A stretch of DNA of 64,000 bases, taken from contig NZ_OCTN01000002.1 of the NCBI RefSeq assembly GCF_900231835.1, forward strand, positions 248,001-312,000, read 5' to 3'. The translations under genes and the position numbers were made by a program. The notes under the pieces were generated by a model. The model made no database searches. It worked only from the letters and a program-made list of their open reading frames with translations, and was not told the origin of the DNA. The stretch comes from Pontivivens marinum (GTDB taxonomy: Bacteria > Pseudomonadota > Alphaproteobacteria > Rhodobacterales > Rhodobacteraceae). This document shows positions 56,854 to 64,000 of this stretch, piece by piece. Position 1 is the stretch's first letter; the number at the start of each line of letters is the position of its first letter.

Positions 56854-56991
56854 TCAACACTCCATCACCTGACCTAGCGTGCGCAATAGTTCAAGCGCCG
56901 CGTCGGATGGTTATGGGATCATGTCGCATTTGGGGGAGGACAATTTGCACCCAGCACCTATGTTGCAGCGTAACCGAAAGGGAGAGACGAT

Positions 56992-57387
56992 ATGACGGAT
57001 GAGCAGACAAGCACCGACGAAGCGTATTTCCACGAGGATATGGCGACCTTCGGGGATCGAATGGCCGCCGCACGCGACAGCTTGGGACTGGAACAAAACC
57101 AACTTGCGCGCCGTTTGGGCGTAAAGGGCAGCACGATTGCCGGTTGGGAGGATGACCGCGCCGAGCCCCGCGCAAACCGCCTGCAAATGCTGGCTGGTGT
57201 TCTAGGGGTTTCGATCACATGGCTGCTAAGCGGGCAGGGTGATGGCCCGACCGCAGTTGCAGAGGATGATGTCAGCGCCGATACCATGGCGCTGCTGGCT
57301 GAAATGCGCCGCATTCGTACGGAACAGGCCCGCCTGACAGAGCGGTTGGGTATTGTTGAAAAGCGCCTGCGCGCGGCCCTGAGTTAA
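56992..57387 (+). CDS. XRE-family helix-turn-helix regulator
   Basis: 131 residues. HTH at about 20-75 (MAAARDSLGLEQNQLARRLG, VKGSTIAGWEDDRAEPRANR, LQMLAGVLGVSITWLLSG), then a linker and a short C-terminal coiled coil (TMALLAEMRRIRTEQARLTE). AAGGGAGAG precedes the ATG. No ligand domain. Neighbours are the divergent aatA and the downstream ROK kinase; its target genes are unknown, possibly its own promoter. Confidence 0.85.
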   Translation: MTDEQTSTDEAYFHEDMATFGDRMAAARDSLGLEQNQLARRLGVKGSTIAGWEDDRAEPRANRLQMLAGVLGVSITWLLSGQGDGPTAVAEDDVSADTMALLAEMRRIRTEQARLTERLGIVEKRLRAALS

Positions 57388-57460
57388 GCATCAGACTTGC
57401 CAGCGGGCCTCAGCTTCGTAATAAAGCTTTTCAAAGCGCTTACAATTACGGGAATATGGC

Positions 57461-58375
57461 ATGCCCATCGGTGTGGATTACGGCGGTACGAAGATTGAGG
57501 CGATCGCCATTGCGCCGGACGGGCGGGAGCTGTGCCGTCGGCGTGTCGCAACGCCGCGGCATGACTATTCGGGCTCGCTGGACGCAATCGCGCGCATCGT
57601 GGCCGAGGTTCGCGAACTGTCCGGTTTGCATGACGAACCCGTCGGTATTGGCATTCCCGGCGCGGTCGATGCAGATGGACGGGTGTTTAACGGCAACTCC
57701 ACTTGGTTGGTCGGACAGCCGCTGGCCGCTGATTTGCAGGAACGCATGGGATGTGTGGTTCGGGTCGCAAATGACGCGAACTGCTTTGTGTTGTCCGAGG
57801 CAATCGACGGTGCGGGCCGTGGTGCAAAGATCGTGTTTGGCGCAATCCTTGGCACCGGTGTTGGCGGCGGCTTGGTGATCAACGGCACGATGGTTGAGGG
57901 TGCATCCGGCATGGCAGGTGAATGGGGCCATTCGCCAATGCCCATCGGTGATATCGGCGAGTTTCCCGGACCGCAGTGCTTTTGCGGGCAACATGGCTGT
58001 GTTGAGCAATGGCTGGCAGGGCCGGGCTTGGAGGCGGATTACGCGCGCGACTGCGCAATCCCCAGTGGAACCGGCCCCCGCGTTCAGGAAATCGTCGCTC
58101 GCGCCCAGCAGGGTGAGGCGCAGGCTGAGGCCGCTTTGCAACGCCATCGCCGCCGTTTGGCCCGTGCGCTGGCCAGTGTGGTTAACGTGCTGGACCCAGA
58201 TGTGATCGTCTTGGGCGGCGGTGTTTCGAATTTACCCGGCTTGGCCGAGGAGCTGCCGGAATTGATGCGTCCCTATATCTATTCCACCCACAGCGCGGTG
58301 ACTGTACGACGGGCAGTATACGGTGATAGCTCTGGCGTGCGCGGCGCGGCCCGCATTGCTGATGGGGAGGTTTGA
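57461..58375 (+). CDS. ROK-family sugar kinase
   Basis: 304 residues. MPIGVDYGGTKIEAIAIAPD is the N-terminal phosphate-binding element, GIPGAVDADGRVFNGNSTWL and VANDANCFVLSEAIDGAGRG follow, and the ROK zinc motif is CFCGQHGCVEQWLAGPGL. The DNA-binding N-terminus of ROK repressors is absent, so it is a kinase, perhaps for fructose, glucose or N-acetylglucosamine. sdhE starts directly after its stop. Confidence 0.88.
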   Translation: MPIGVDYGGTKIEAIAIAPDGRELCRRRVATPRHDYSGSLDAIARIVAEVRELSGLHDEPVGIGIPGAVDADGRVFNGNSTWLVGQPLAADLQERMGCVVRVANDANCFVLSEAIDGAGRGAKIVFGAILGTGVGGGLVINGTMVEGASGMAGEWGHSPMPIGDIGEFPGPQCFCGQHGCVEQWLAGPGLEADYARDCAIPSGTGPRVQEIVARAQQGEAQAEAALQRHRRRLARALASVVNVLDPDVIVLGGGVSNLPGLAEELPELMRPYIYSTHSAVTVRRAVYGDSSGVRGAARIADGEV

Positions 58376-58376
58376 G

Positions 58377-58637
58377 ATGCAAGAGACACATGAGAACCGG
58401 CTGAAGCGTCTGCGGATGCGGTCATGGCGGCGCGGGATCAAAGAGATGGACCTGATCCTCGGCCCCTATGCAGACAGCCATTTGACCAGCTTGGCGGCTG
58501 AGCAGATCGAAGATTATGAAGCTTTACTCGACGAGAACGACCAAGACCTGTATTCTTGGTTCTCAGGGCGTGAAAATGCTCCCGAACGCCATTTGCCTAT
58601 GATTGCCACTGTTATGCAGGGGCGCAGTCTTCGTTAA
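58377..58637 (+). CDS. sdhE: Succinate dehydrogenase assembly factor SdhE (FAD assembly factor)
   Basis: 86 residues; helps attach FAD to SdhA. The RGxxE motif is RGIKEMD at 19-25, followed by ILGPYADSHLTSLA, EDYEALLDENDQDLYSWFSG. GGGGAGG precedes the ATG at 58377, 1 base after the ROK gene. The sdh operon itself is elsewhere. Confidence 0.92.
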   Translation: MQETHENRLKRLRMRSWRRGIKEMDLILGPYADSHLTSLAAEQIEDYEALLDENDQDLYSWFSGRENAPERHLPMIATVMQGRSLR

Positions 58638-58649
58638 GGACTTTGTAAC
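58634..58649 (+). promoter_or_regulatory. CtrA-like site before the MarR-type gene
   Basis: TTAA (58634-58637), seven bases, GTAAC (58645-58649): the CtrA consensus TTAA-N7-TTAAC with one mismatch. It overlaps the sdhE stop and lies 55 bases before the regulator gene. A single near match can be chance. Confidence 0.25.
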
Positions 58650-58703
58650 GAATGACTGATTAGGTGAACCGGAGATGCTTAACGCGATATTCAGGTGATG
58701 CCC

Positions 58704-59213
58704 ATGAACGACCTTTCGGAAATGCCCCCAGCGCCAGATGCGGCGGATATCGGTGAGTTTCTGGGTTCGTATCTGGAAACGCTCTCTATGGTTGAGCGAC
58801 TACACCGTCTACTGCTGGATGTTATTAAGGATGAGTTCGAGCGCCTACAGGTGATCGATATCAACCCCGTGCAGGCGCTGCTATTGTTCAATGTCGGCGA
58901 TAATGTACTGACAGCGGGTGAGCTTAAGAGCCGCGGTTACTATCAGGGCTCAAACGTCTCCTATAACCTCAAGAAGCTGGTTGAATCCGAATATATGCAT
59001 CACGAGCGTTGCATCGCGGATCGCCGTGCCGTGCGTGTTCGGTTGACCGAGCGCGGGATTGAGGTACGCGATCTGGTCTCCGCTCTATTTGAGCGTCACG
59101 CCCATGGCATTCTGCGCCGTGGTGTTTTGCCCGAGGGCCGGATTACGGAGATTAACGCGGATCTACGTGGGGTTGAGGCATATTGGACCGAGCAGATTCG
59201 TTACATCTACTGA
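58704..59213 (+). CDS. MarR-type winged-helix regulator
   Basis: 169 residues from the ATG at 58704 (AGGTG 6 bases upstream; ATG 58698 is too close to it). The winged helix is INPVQALLLFNVGDN, LTAGELKSRGYYQGSNVSYN recognition helix, LKKLVESEYMHHERC and the wing RRAVRVRLTERG. The helical ends (IGEFLGSYLETLSMVERLHR) form the dimer interface. It resembles the conserved alphaproteobacterial LdtR-like group linked to cell-wall transpeptidase control; that identity is tentative. Confidence 0.82.
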   Translation: MNDLSEMPPAPDAADIGEFLGSYLETLSMVERLHRLLLDVIKDEFERLQVIDINPVQALLLFNVGDNVLTAGELKSRGYYQGSNVSYNLKKLVESEYMHHERCIADRRAVRVRLTERGIEVRDLVSALFERHAHGILRRGVLPEGRITEINADLRGVEAYWTEQIRYIY

Positions 59214-59421
59214 ATCAGGTTTCAAGATGATCGGTGCCCTTGCCTAGATTTCGCCAAGATATAGGCGATTTATCGCTCAACTGGCGTTCATATGACCCAG
59301 AAAAATGCACTTGCGACCCTTTTGCTCAGATATACGCGTGGAAATTGCATAATTGCTGTTCTTGCGCGGATTAGGTTCTGCTAACGTGATTGTATAAGCA
59401 AAGCGCGCAAAGCGTTGGACT

Positions 59422-60681
59422 ATGGGACAGGTTTGCGGAAGGTCTGCGAGCCAGGGTAGATTGGGCATAAACGTGGCGTGGGACACTGACGGCACACTTT
59501 CGGGTTTTGATTCCTATGAGGTCACTCTCGGCGATCAGCTGCGGGGTGAGCGGGCGACCAAGGGGAAATCACTGCTCGACGTGCAGCGCGAATTGCGGAT
59601 TAAGGCGGCGTATATCGCGGCCATCGAAAACTGCGATTTGCAAGTGTTTCCGAATCCCGGTTTTGTTGCCGGCTATGTGCGCAGCTACGCACGTTATCTT
59701 AGCCTAAACCCCGAGGAAATTTATCAGCGGTTTTGCCTGCATTCCGGCTTTGGCGGCGTTAATGCCGACATACAGGGCCGTCAGAACCGTGGTGCAAAGG
59801 CTGGCACAGTTCCGCTGAAGATCGACTTCAAAAACGACCCATTGTCCCGTGGTAAACTATCAGGGCAACCGAGCGGGTTGAATATTGATGTGCGGGCAAT
59901 GCTTGGCGGCGCGATGTCGCTGCTGGTTATGGCCGGTTTGCTGGGTGGTGTCGGATACGGTGGTTGGCGCGTTTTGCAGGAGGTGCAACGTGTTGAACTG
60001 GCTCCAATCGCCCAAACACCGACTGTTGCCTCTGACATCGTGGTTCTTTCCGAGCTTTCCATTGAACAGCGGGAAGTTGCTGTCGTTGCCGATAATTCCC
60101 GTGCGCAACGTGATGCCGCGCTGACACGCCTTTACAGTCCGGACCCGTTGGTTCCGGTAATGGCGCCGCGCGATGGCCCTATTGCGTCCATCGATCCGGA
60201 ATTGGTTGGCAGTTTTGTGCGTAGTACCAGCGACGAGGCTCGTACCGCGATACAGGTCGTTGCAGAAAACATGGACCCGCTGCCGACAAGCGCGGCGGAC
60301 CTTTTGGCCTCTGTCGAATTGCCGCCGCTACCTCCGACTGTGGCAATTGTTGCCTCACAGGCCGCGTGGATTCGCGTCAGTCAGCGTGACGGTGCGACTT
60401 TGTTCGAAACGATCCTTGCCGCTGGTGAGAGTTACTCGGTACCCGCCGGTGTTGATGCTCCAGAGCTGCGCGCGGGTAATTCCGGTTCGGTTTTCCTAAT
60501 GGTTGGCGATCAGGTTTATGGTCCGTTGGGCAATGGCCCGCGTGTTGCAAAGCAGGTTTCGCTCTTGGCTGAGGATATTCCGATGCAGTGGACGCTTGCG
60601 GAACCAACGCCAGAGCAAAGCGCCGCATTGCAAGGGGCGATGATCGCCACCGCCGAGCGGACAGCCCACGCAACCGAGTAG
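59422..60681 (+). CDS. RodZ-like helix-turn-helix membrane protein
   Basis: About 419 residues. The N-terminal cytoplasmic HTH (LGDQLRGERATKGKSLLDVQ, IKAAYIAAIENCDLQVFPNP, GFVAGYVRSYARYLSLNPEE) is the HTH_25 type of RodZ; one membrane helix (GGAMSLLVMAGLLGGVGYGG, about 155-175) and a long periplasmic part follow, with a C-terminal DUF4115-like domain (AAWIRVSQRDGATLFETILA, APELRAGNSGSVFLMVGDQV). RodZ ties MreB to the wall machinery and keeps cells rod-shaped. The start may be ATG 59422 or GTG 59473. ispG follows. Confidence 0.85.
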   Translation: MGQVCGRSASQGRLGINVAWDTDGTLSGFDSYEVTLGDQLRGERATKGKSLLDVQRELRIKAAYIAAIENCDLQVFPNPGFVAGYVRSYARYLSLNPEEIYQRFCLHSGFGGVNADIQGRQNRGAKAGTVPLKIDFKNDPLSRGKLSGQPSGLNIDVRAMLGGAMSLLVMAGLLGGVGYGGWRVLQEVQRVELAPIAQTPTVASDIVVLSELSIEQREVAVVADNSRAQRDAALTRLYSPDPLVPVMAPRDGPIASIDPELVGSFVRSTSDEARTAIQVVAENMDPLPTSAADLLASVELPPLPPTVAIVASQAAWIRVSQRDGATLFETILAAGESYSVPAGVDAPELRAGNSGSVFLMVGDQVYGPLGNGPRVAKQVSLLAEDIPMQWTLAEPTPEQSAALQGAMIATAERTAHATE

Positions 60682-60766
60682 TTAAAAAACTGACGTATTG
60701 CTCTGGGTGACATATGTCGCTGGGGCACCTATGTTCTGGGAAACGACAGTTAACAGGGCCATCCAG

Positions 60767-61897
60767 ATGCACAATCATATCCGCCCATGGCGCAATATCG
60801 ACCGTCGCGTTAGCCGTAAAATTCATGTTGGGTCTGTTCCGGTTGGTGGTGATGCGCCGATCTCTGTTCAAACCATGACAAATACGCTGACCCACGATGC
60901 CAAGGCGACAATCGAGCAGGTTCTGGCCTGTGCGGAGGCCGGTGCTGATATCGTGCGCGTGTCATGTCCGGATGAGCCGAGCACAGCAGCATTGGCTGAA
61001 ATTGTTCGGGAAAGCCCGGTCCCAATCGTGGCTGACATTCATTTTCACTATAAACGCGCGATTGAGGCGGCGGAGGCTGGCGCGGCCTGCCTACGGATCA
61101 ATCCGGGCAATATCGGTTCAGCGGAACGTGTTCGTGAGGTGGTCAAGGCCGCCAAGGACCACGGATGTTCCATGCGGATCGGCGTGAACGCGGGTAGCCT
61201 GGAACGACATCTGCTAGAAAAATACGGTGAGCCGTGCCCCGACGCGATGGTTGAGAGTGGTTTGGACCACATCAAACTATTGCAAGATAACGATTTTCAC
61301 GAGTTTAAGATCAGTGTGAAGGCATCGGATGTCTTCCTCGCCTCTGCCGCCTATATGGCGATTGCCGACGCAACCGACGCCCCGCTGCATCTGGGTATAA
61401 CCGAGGCTGGATCACATTACGCCGGCACCGTGAAATCAGCTATCGGGATGGGCAACCTGCTATGGGCCGGATTGGGTGACACCATTCGTGTCAGTCTGTC
61501 CGCCGATCCGGTTGAGGAGGTGAAGGCCGGTTTCGAAATTCTGAAGGCACTGGGCCTGCGCCATCGCGGCGTGAATATTATCTCGTGTCCATCCTGCGCA
61601 CGGCAGGGCTTTGACGTGATCGCCACGGTTTCCGAATTGGAGCAACGGCTGGAGCATGTCAAAACACCTATGTCGCTGAGCATCATTGGCTGTGTGGTGA
61701 ACGGCCCGGGTGAGGCATTGATGACCGATGTTGGCTTTACGGGCGGCGGCAATGGTGCCGGCATGATCTACATGGCGGGCAAGCAGGATCACAAACAAGG
61801 CAATGATGGTATGATTGACCACATCGTCGAATTGGTTGAAAAGCGCGCAGAACAAATTGAAACCGAGCGCGTGGCCGCTCAGGAGGCTGCGGAGTGA
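60767..61897 (+). CDS. ispG: (E)-4-hydroxy-3-methylbut-2-enyl-diphosphate synthase (GcpE)
   Basis: Iron-sulfur enzyme that converts MEcPP to HMBPP in the MEP pathway. 376 residues from the ATG at 60767. TIM-barrel blocks: [51 protein letters not shown], and the 4Fe-4S ligands in [13 protein letters not shown] and [12 protein letters not shown]. dxr from the same pathway is at 8.4 kb. Its end overlaps the next gene by four bases. Confidence 0.96.
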   Translation: MHNHIRPWRNIDRRVSRKIHVGSVPVGGDAPISVQTMTNTLTHDAKATIEQVLACAEAGADIVRVSCPDEPSTAALAEIVRESPVPIVADIHFHYKRAIEAAEAGAACLRINPGNIGSAERVREVVKAAKDHGCSMRIGVNAGSLERHLLEKYGEPCPDAMVESGLDHIKLLQDNDFHEFKISVKASDVFLASAAYMAIADATDAPLHLGITEAGSHYAGTVKSAIGMGNLLWAGLGDTIRVSLSADPVEEVKAGFEILKALGLRHRGVNIISCPSCARQGFDVIATVSELEQRLEHVKTPMSLSIIGCVVNGPGEALMTDVGFTGGGNGAGMIYMAGKQDHKQGNDGMIDHIVELVEKRAEQIETERVAAQEAAE

Positions 61898-62403
61898 TCG
61901 GTAAGTTGTTTTTCTGGTTGGCAATTGCTGTAATCGTCGGTGGTTTGGCAGCGGTTTATATGATCCGCAACGTGTCCCATGATCCTGCGCTGTGGCACGT
62001 TGACCCGCTGACAGTACCCACACCAACCACACCGAATTCCTTCCGCATGGTTCCTGTGATCGAGGGGTATGATCCTGTAACCGAGGAGCGGATCGACCTT
62101 GCTTCACCGATCTACGACGCAAATCCAGCGCTGATTTCACAGGCTTTTGATGAGTTTGTGCTGCGCCAACCCCGCACCCAACGTATTGCAGGCACGCCAG
62201 AAACTGGTTGGATGACCTATGTTCAACAGACGGAGTTAATGCGTTTTCCCGACTATATCTCGGTTCTGTTTTTGGATCTGGGAAATGGGCAGTCAACGGT
62301 CGCGATCTTCTCGCGCTCGCGCTATGGCCGGTCCGATCTGGGCGTGAATGGGCAGCGTGTGGAACGTTGGTTGGAGCCATTAAGCTCGTTCGTGGCGGAG
62401 TAG
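61894..62403 (+). CDS. DUF1499-family membrane-anchored protein
   Basis: 169 residues. GTG start at 61894 overlapping the ispG stop. One N-terminal membrane helix ([20 protein letters not shown]), then a soluble domain ([60 protein letters not shown]) that fits the DUF1499 family. Role unknown; its conserved place between ispG and prfA is positional only. Confidence 0.75.
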   Translation: MIGKLFFWLAIAVIVGGLAAVYMIRNVSHDPALWHVDPLTVPTPTTPNSFRMVPVIEGYDPVTEERIDLASPIYDANPALISQAFDEFVLRQPRTQRIAGTPETGWMTYVQQTELMRFPDYISVLFLDLGNGQSTVAIFSRSRYGRSDLGVNGQRVERWLEPLSSFVAE

Positions 62404-62441
62404 GGCTTGACCATTGGACCTCGCTGGGGACAGATCAAGCA

Positions 62442-63503
62442 ATGATACCTTCAGATAAAATCGACGATATTCTGGGCCGCTTTGATTACCTCGAAGCGAA
62501 GATGGCGACAGGTTTGAGCGGCGCTGACATGGTCGCGACCGCTCAGGAATATGCCGAGCTGCGTCCAGTGGTTGAGCAGGCGCGGTCCTATCGCACATTG
62601 CTAAACGATATTTCCGGTGCGGAGGAAATGCGCGCCGATCCGGAAATGCGCGCAATGGCGGATGAGGAATTATACGAACTGCGCGGTTCGCTGCCCGAGG
62701 TTGAGGCCGCATTACAACGCGCTTTGTTACCCAAGGACGCGGCGGATGCACGGCCTGCGATTCTAGAAATTCGGGCCGGTACTGGTGGCGACGAGGCGGC
62801 GCTGTTCGCAGCCGACCTGTTTCGCATGTACCAACGGTTTTGCGAGGAAAACGGCTGGCGCGTTGAGGTCGTTGAGGAAGCATCAACCGAGTTGGGTGGC
62901 TTTAAGGAGATTGTCGCAAATATTAACGGCGCCAACGTCTTTGCTCGTTTGAAATTCGAAAGCGGCGTGCATCGTGTTCAACGTGTACCAAGCACCGAAA
63001 GCGGCGGACGTATTCATACCTCGGCTGCGACAGTTGCCGTTCTGCCAGAGGCGGAAGAGGTTGATGTTGAAATCCGGAACGAGGATATACGTATTGATAC
63101 GATGCGTGCGAGTGGTGCCGGTGGGCAGCACGTTAACACCACGGATAGTGCCGTTCGGATCACGCATATTCCCAGCGGGATTGTGGTGACGAGTTCAGAA
63201 AAATCTCAACATGCCAACCGCGCAAAGGCGATGCAGGTGTTGCGGACGCGCCTATATGACATGCAGCGCGCCGCCGCGGATGCTGAACGCGCGGCTGATC
63301 GGCGCGGGCAGGTGGGATCGGGTGATCGTTCGGAACGGATTCGGACGTATAATTTCCCGCAGGGTCGCCTGACGGATCACCGCATTAACCTGACGCTGTA
63401 TAAGTTGGATCAAATTATGCAGGGCGATCTGACAGAAGTTATTGATGCGCTAACCGCAGCGGATGAGGCGGAGCGCCTGGCCGCGATGGCCGAACGTGCC
63501 TGA
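62442..63503 (+). CDS. prfA: Peptide chain release factor 1
   Basis: Terminates translation at UAA and UAG. 353 residues from the ATG at 62442, family length; the frame is open upstream but that part overlaps the preceding gene. GGQ motif: [19 protein letters not shown]. The tripeptide that reads the stop codon is PST ([10 protein letters not shown]), a PxT variant. The overlapping next gene, prmC, methylates its GGQ glutamine. Confidence 0.96.
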   Translation: MIPSDKIDDILGRFDYLEAKMATGLSGADMVATAQEYAELRPVVEQARSYRTLLNDISGAEEMRADPEMRAMADEELYELRGSLPEVEAALQRALLPKDAADARPAILEIRAGTGGDEAALFAADLFRMYQRFCEENGWRVEVVEEASTELGGFKEIVANINGANVFARLKFESGVHRVQRVPSTESGGRIHTSAATVAVLPEAEEVDVEIRNEDIRIDTMRASGAGGQHVNTTDSAVRITHIPSGIVVTSSEKSQHANRAKAMQVLRTRLYDMQRAAADAERAADRRGQVGSGDRSERIRTYNFPQGRLTDHRINLTLYKLDQIMQGDLTEVIDALTAADEAERLAAMAERA

Positions 63504-64000
63504 TATTGCAACGATTTTACGTGCTGGTGCCGCACGTTTGAATGCGGCTGGTGTGCCTGATCCAGCAGGTGACGCACGCCGATTACTGTCGCGACATGTC
63601 ACCGGAACTCTGGCCGCGATGATGCGAGATGAGATTGCGCCAGTTGTGGCGGAGCTGTTCGAGGCCGATATTGCGCAGCGTGAGAAGCGGCGGCCTGTCT
63701 CACATATCTTAGGCTGGCGTGAATTTTGGGGGAGACGTTTTGTTGTCACTCAGGATGTATTGGATCCGCGGCCAGACACTGAGACATTGATCGAGGCTGC
63801 GCTCTGCGGGTCAATCCCAACGCGAATTTTAGATTTAGGCACAGGTAGCGGCGCAATATTGGCTACTCTGTTGGCCGAGTGGCCACAGGCAACGGGGGTG
63901 GCAACGGATATTTCAGATGCAGCGCTTTCCGTAGCGCGTGAAAATCTGGCGTCACATGCGCCAAATCGTTGGCAGGCTATCCGGTCTGACTGGTTCACAG
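63496..64000 (+). CDS. prmC: Release factor glutamine methyltransferase PrmC, N-terminal part (runs off the window)
   Basis: GTG start at 63496 inside the end of prfA (8-base overlap). The N-terminal helical domain with [13 protein letters not shown] and RPDTETLIE is followed by the SAM-binding strand [19 protein letters not shown]. About 168 codons are visible; the catalytic NPPY motif lies beyond base 64000. Function follows from the prfA-prmC pair and the motifs. Confidence 0.93.
   Translation, partial: MPDIATILRAGAARLNAAGVPDPAGDARRLLSRHVTGTLAAMMRDEIAPVVAELFEADIAQREKRRPVSHILGWREFWGRRFVVTQDVLDPRPDTETLIEAALCGSIPTRILDLGTGSGAILATLLAEWPQATGVATDISDAALSVARENLASHAPNRWQAIRSDWFT

Noticed and set aside
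59251-59271. TCGCC/GGCGA stem with TTT after the MarR-type gene
   Set aside because: Only five base pairs and an eight-base loop; too weak to call a terminator.
62997-63005. PST in release factor 1 instead of PAT or PVT as a sign of altered stop-codon reading
   Set aside because: The motif is generally PxT, and genes in the window end in TAA, TAG and TGA normally.

Overview
The window looks like chromosomal core DNA of an alphaproteobacterium of the order Rhodobacterales (Rhodobacteraceae or Roseobacter group). The evidence is gene order: rpsB-tsf; pyrH-frr-uppS-cdsA-dxr-rseP-bamA-skp-fabZ-lpxA-lpxI-lpxB; convergent gltA and gltX; trpG-trpD-trpC-moaC-moeA-lexA; and xerD next to divergent aroK-aroB. 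Other signs are LpxI in place of LpxH, a GTTC-N7-GTTC SOS box before lexA, and moderately GC-rich coding sequence. The genus cannot be named from the sequence alone. I see no rRNA, CRISPR array, insertion sequence or prophage.

Layout. 1-2.6 kb: the start of a PfkB-family sugar or nucleoside kinase, an AEC permease, and an orphan xylose-type periplasmic binding protein. 2.6-5.3 kb: a structured leader, rpsB, an intergenic hairpin, tsf, a terminator and a YitT-like membrane protein. 5.5-17.2 kb: a compact co-directional block, many genes overlapping by 1-8 bp, for UMP kinase, ribosome recycling, undecaprenyl and isoprenoid precursors, phospholipid, site-2 protease, outer-membrane assembly and lipid A. 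17.2-25.4 kb: gltA and gltX on the minus strand, comEC on plus, then lexA, moeA, moaC and trpC on minus. 25.4-32.7 kb: ung sits inside the trp cluster, and trpE (paired with a PpiD-like foldase gene) is separated from trpG by an opposite-strand polysaccharide-deacetylase-like gene. 32.8-39.5 kb: an aminotransferase, a small secreted protein altered by a perfect 20-bp tandem duplication, an ABC-F ATPase, an AT-rich orphan membrane gene, parE and a small exported protein. 39.5-46.6 kb: xerD with two coupled envelope genes, aroK-aroB, a DMT permease, an orphan radical SAM protein, a GNAT acetyltransferase and tRNA-Gly(CCC). 46.6-55.2 kb: a 49-residue lipoprotein gene too short for routine calling, a membrane-embedded AraC-type regulator with three helically phased direct repeats upstream, and a urease operon. 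55.2-64 kb: aspartate aminotransferase, an XRE regulator, a ROK kinase with sdhE, a MarR-like regulator, a RodZ-like protein, ispG, a DUF1499-like protein, prfA and the start of prmC.

The most interesting locus is the urease operon. The normal ureD-A-B-C-E-F-G order is kept, but four non-urease genes are built into it: a His-rich one-helix exported peptide and a six-helix potassium channel between ureA and ureB, an AbiJ-NTD4-type putative phage-defence protein between ureC and ureE, and a cysteine-free carboxymuconolactone-decarboxylase-like protein between ureF and ureG. The channel gene overlaps the start of ureB and the decarboxylase-like gene overlaps the end of ureF, so at least these two are translationally coupled to urease. 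The second most concrete observation is the 20-bp tandem duplication at 34041-34080: deleting one copy on paper restores a 171-residue protein that would overlap the downstream aminotransferase gene.
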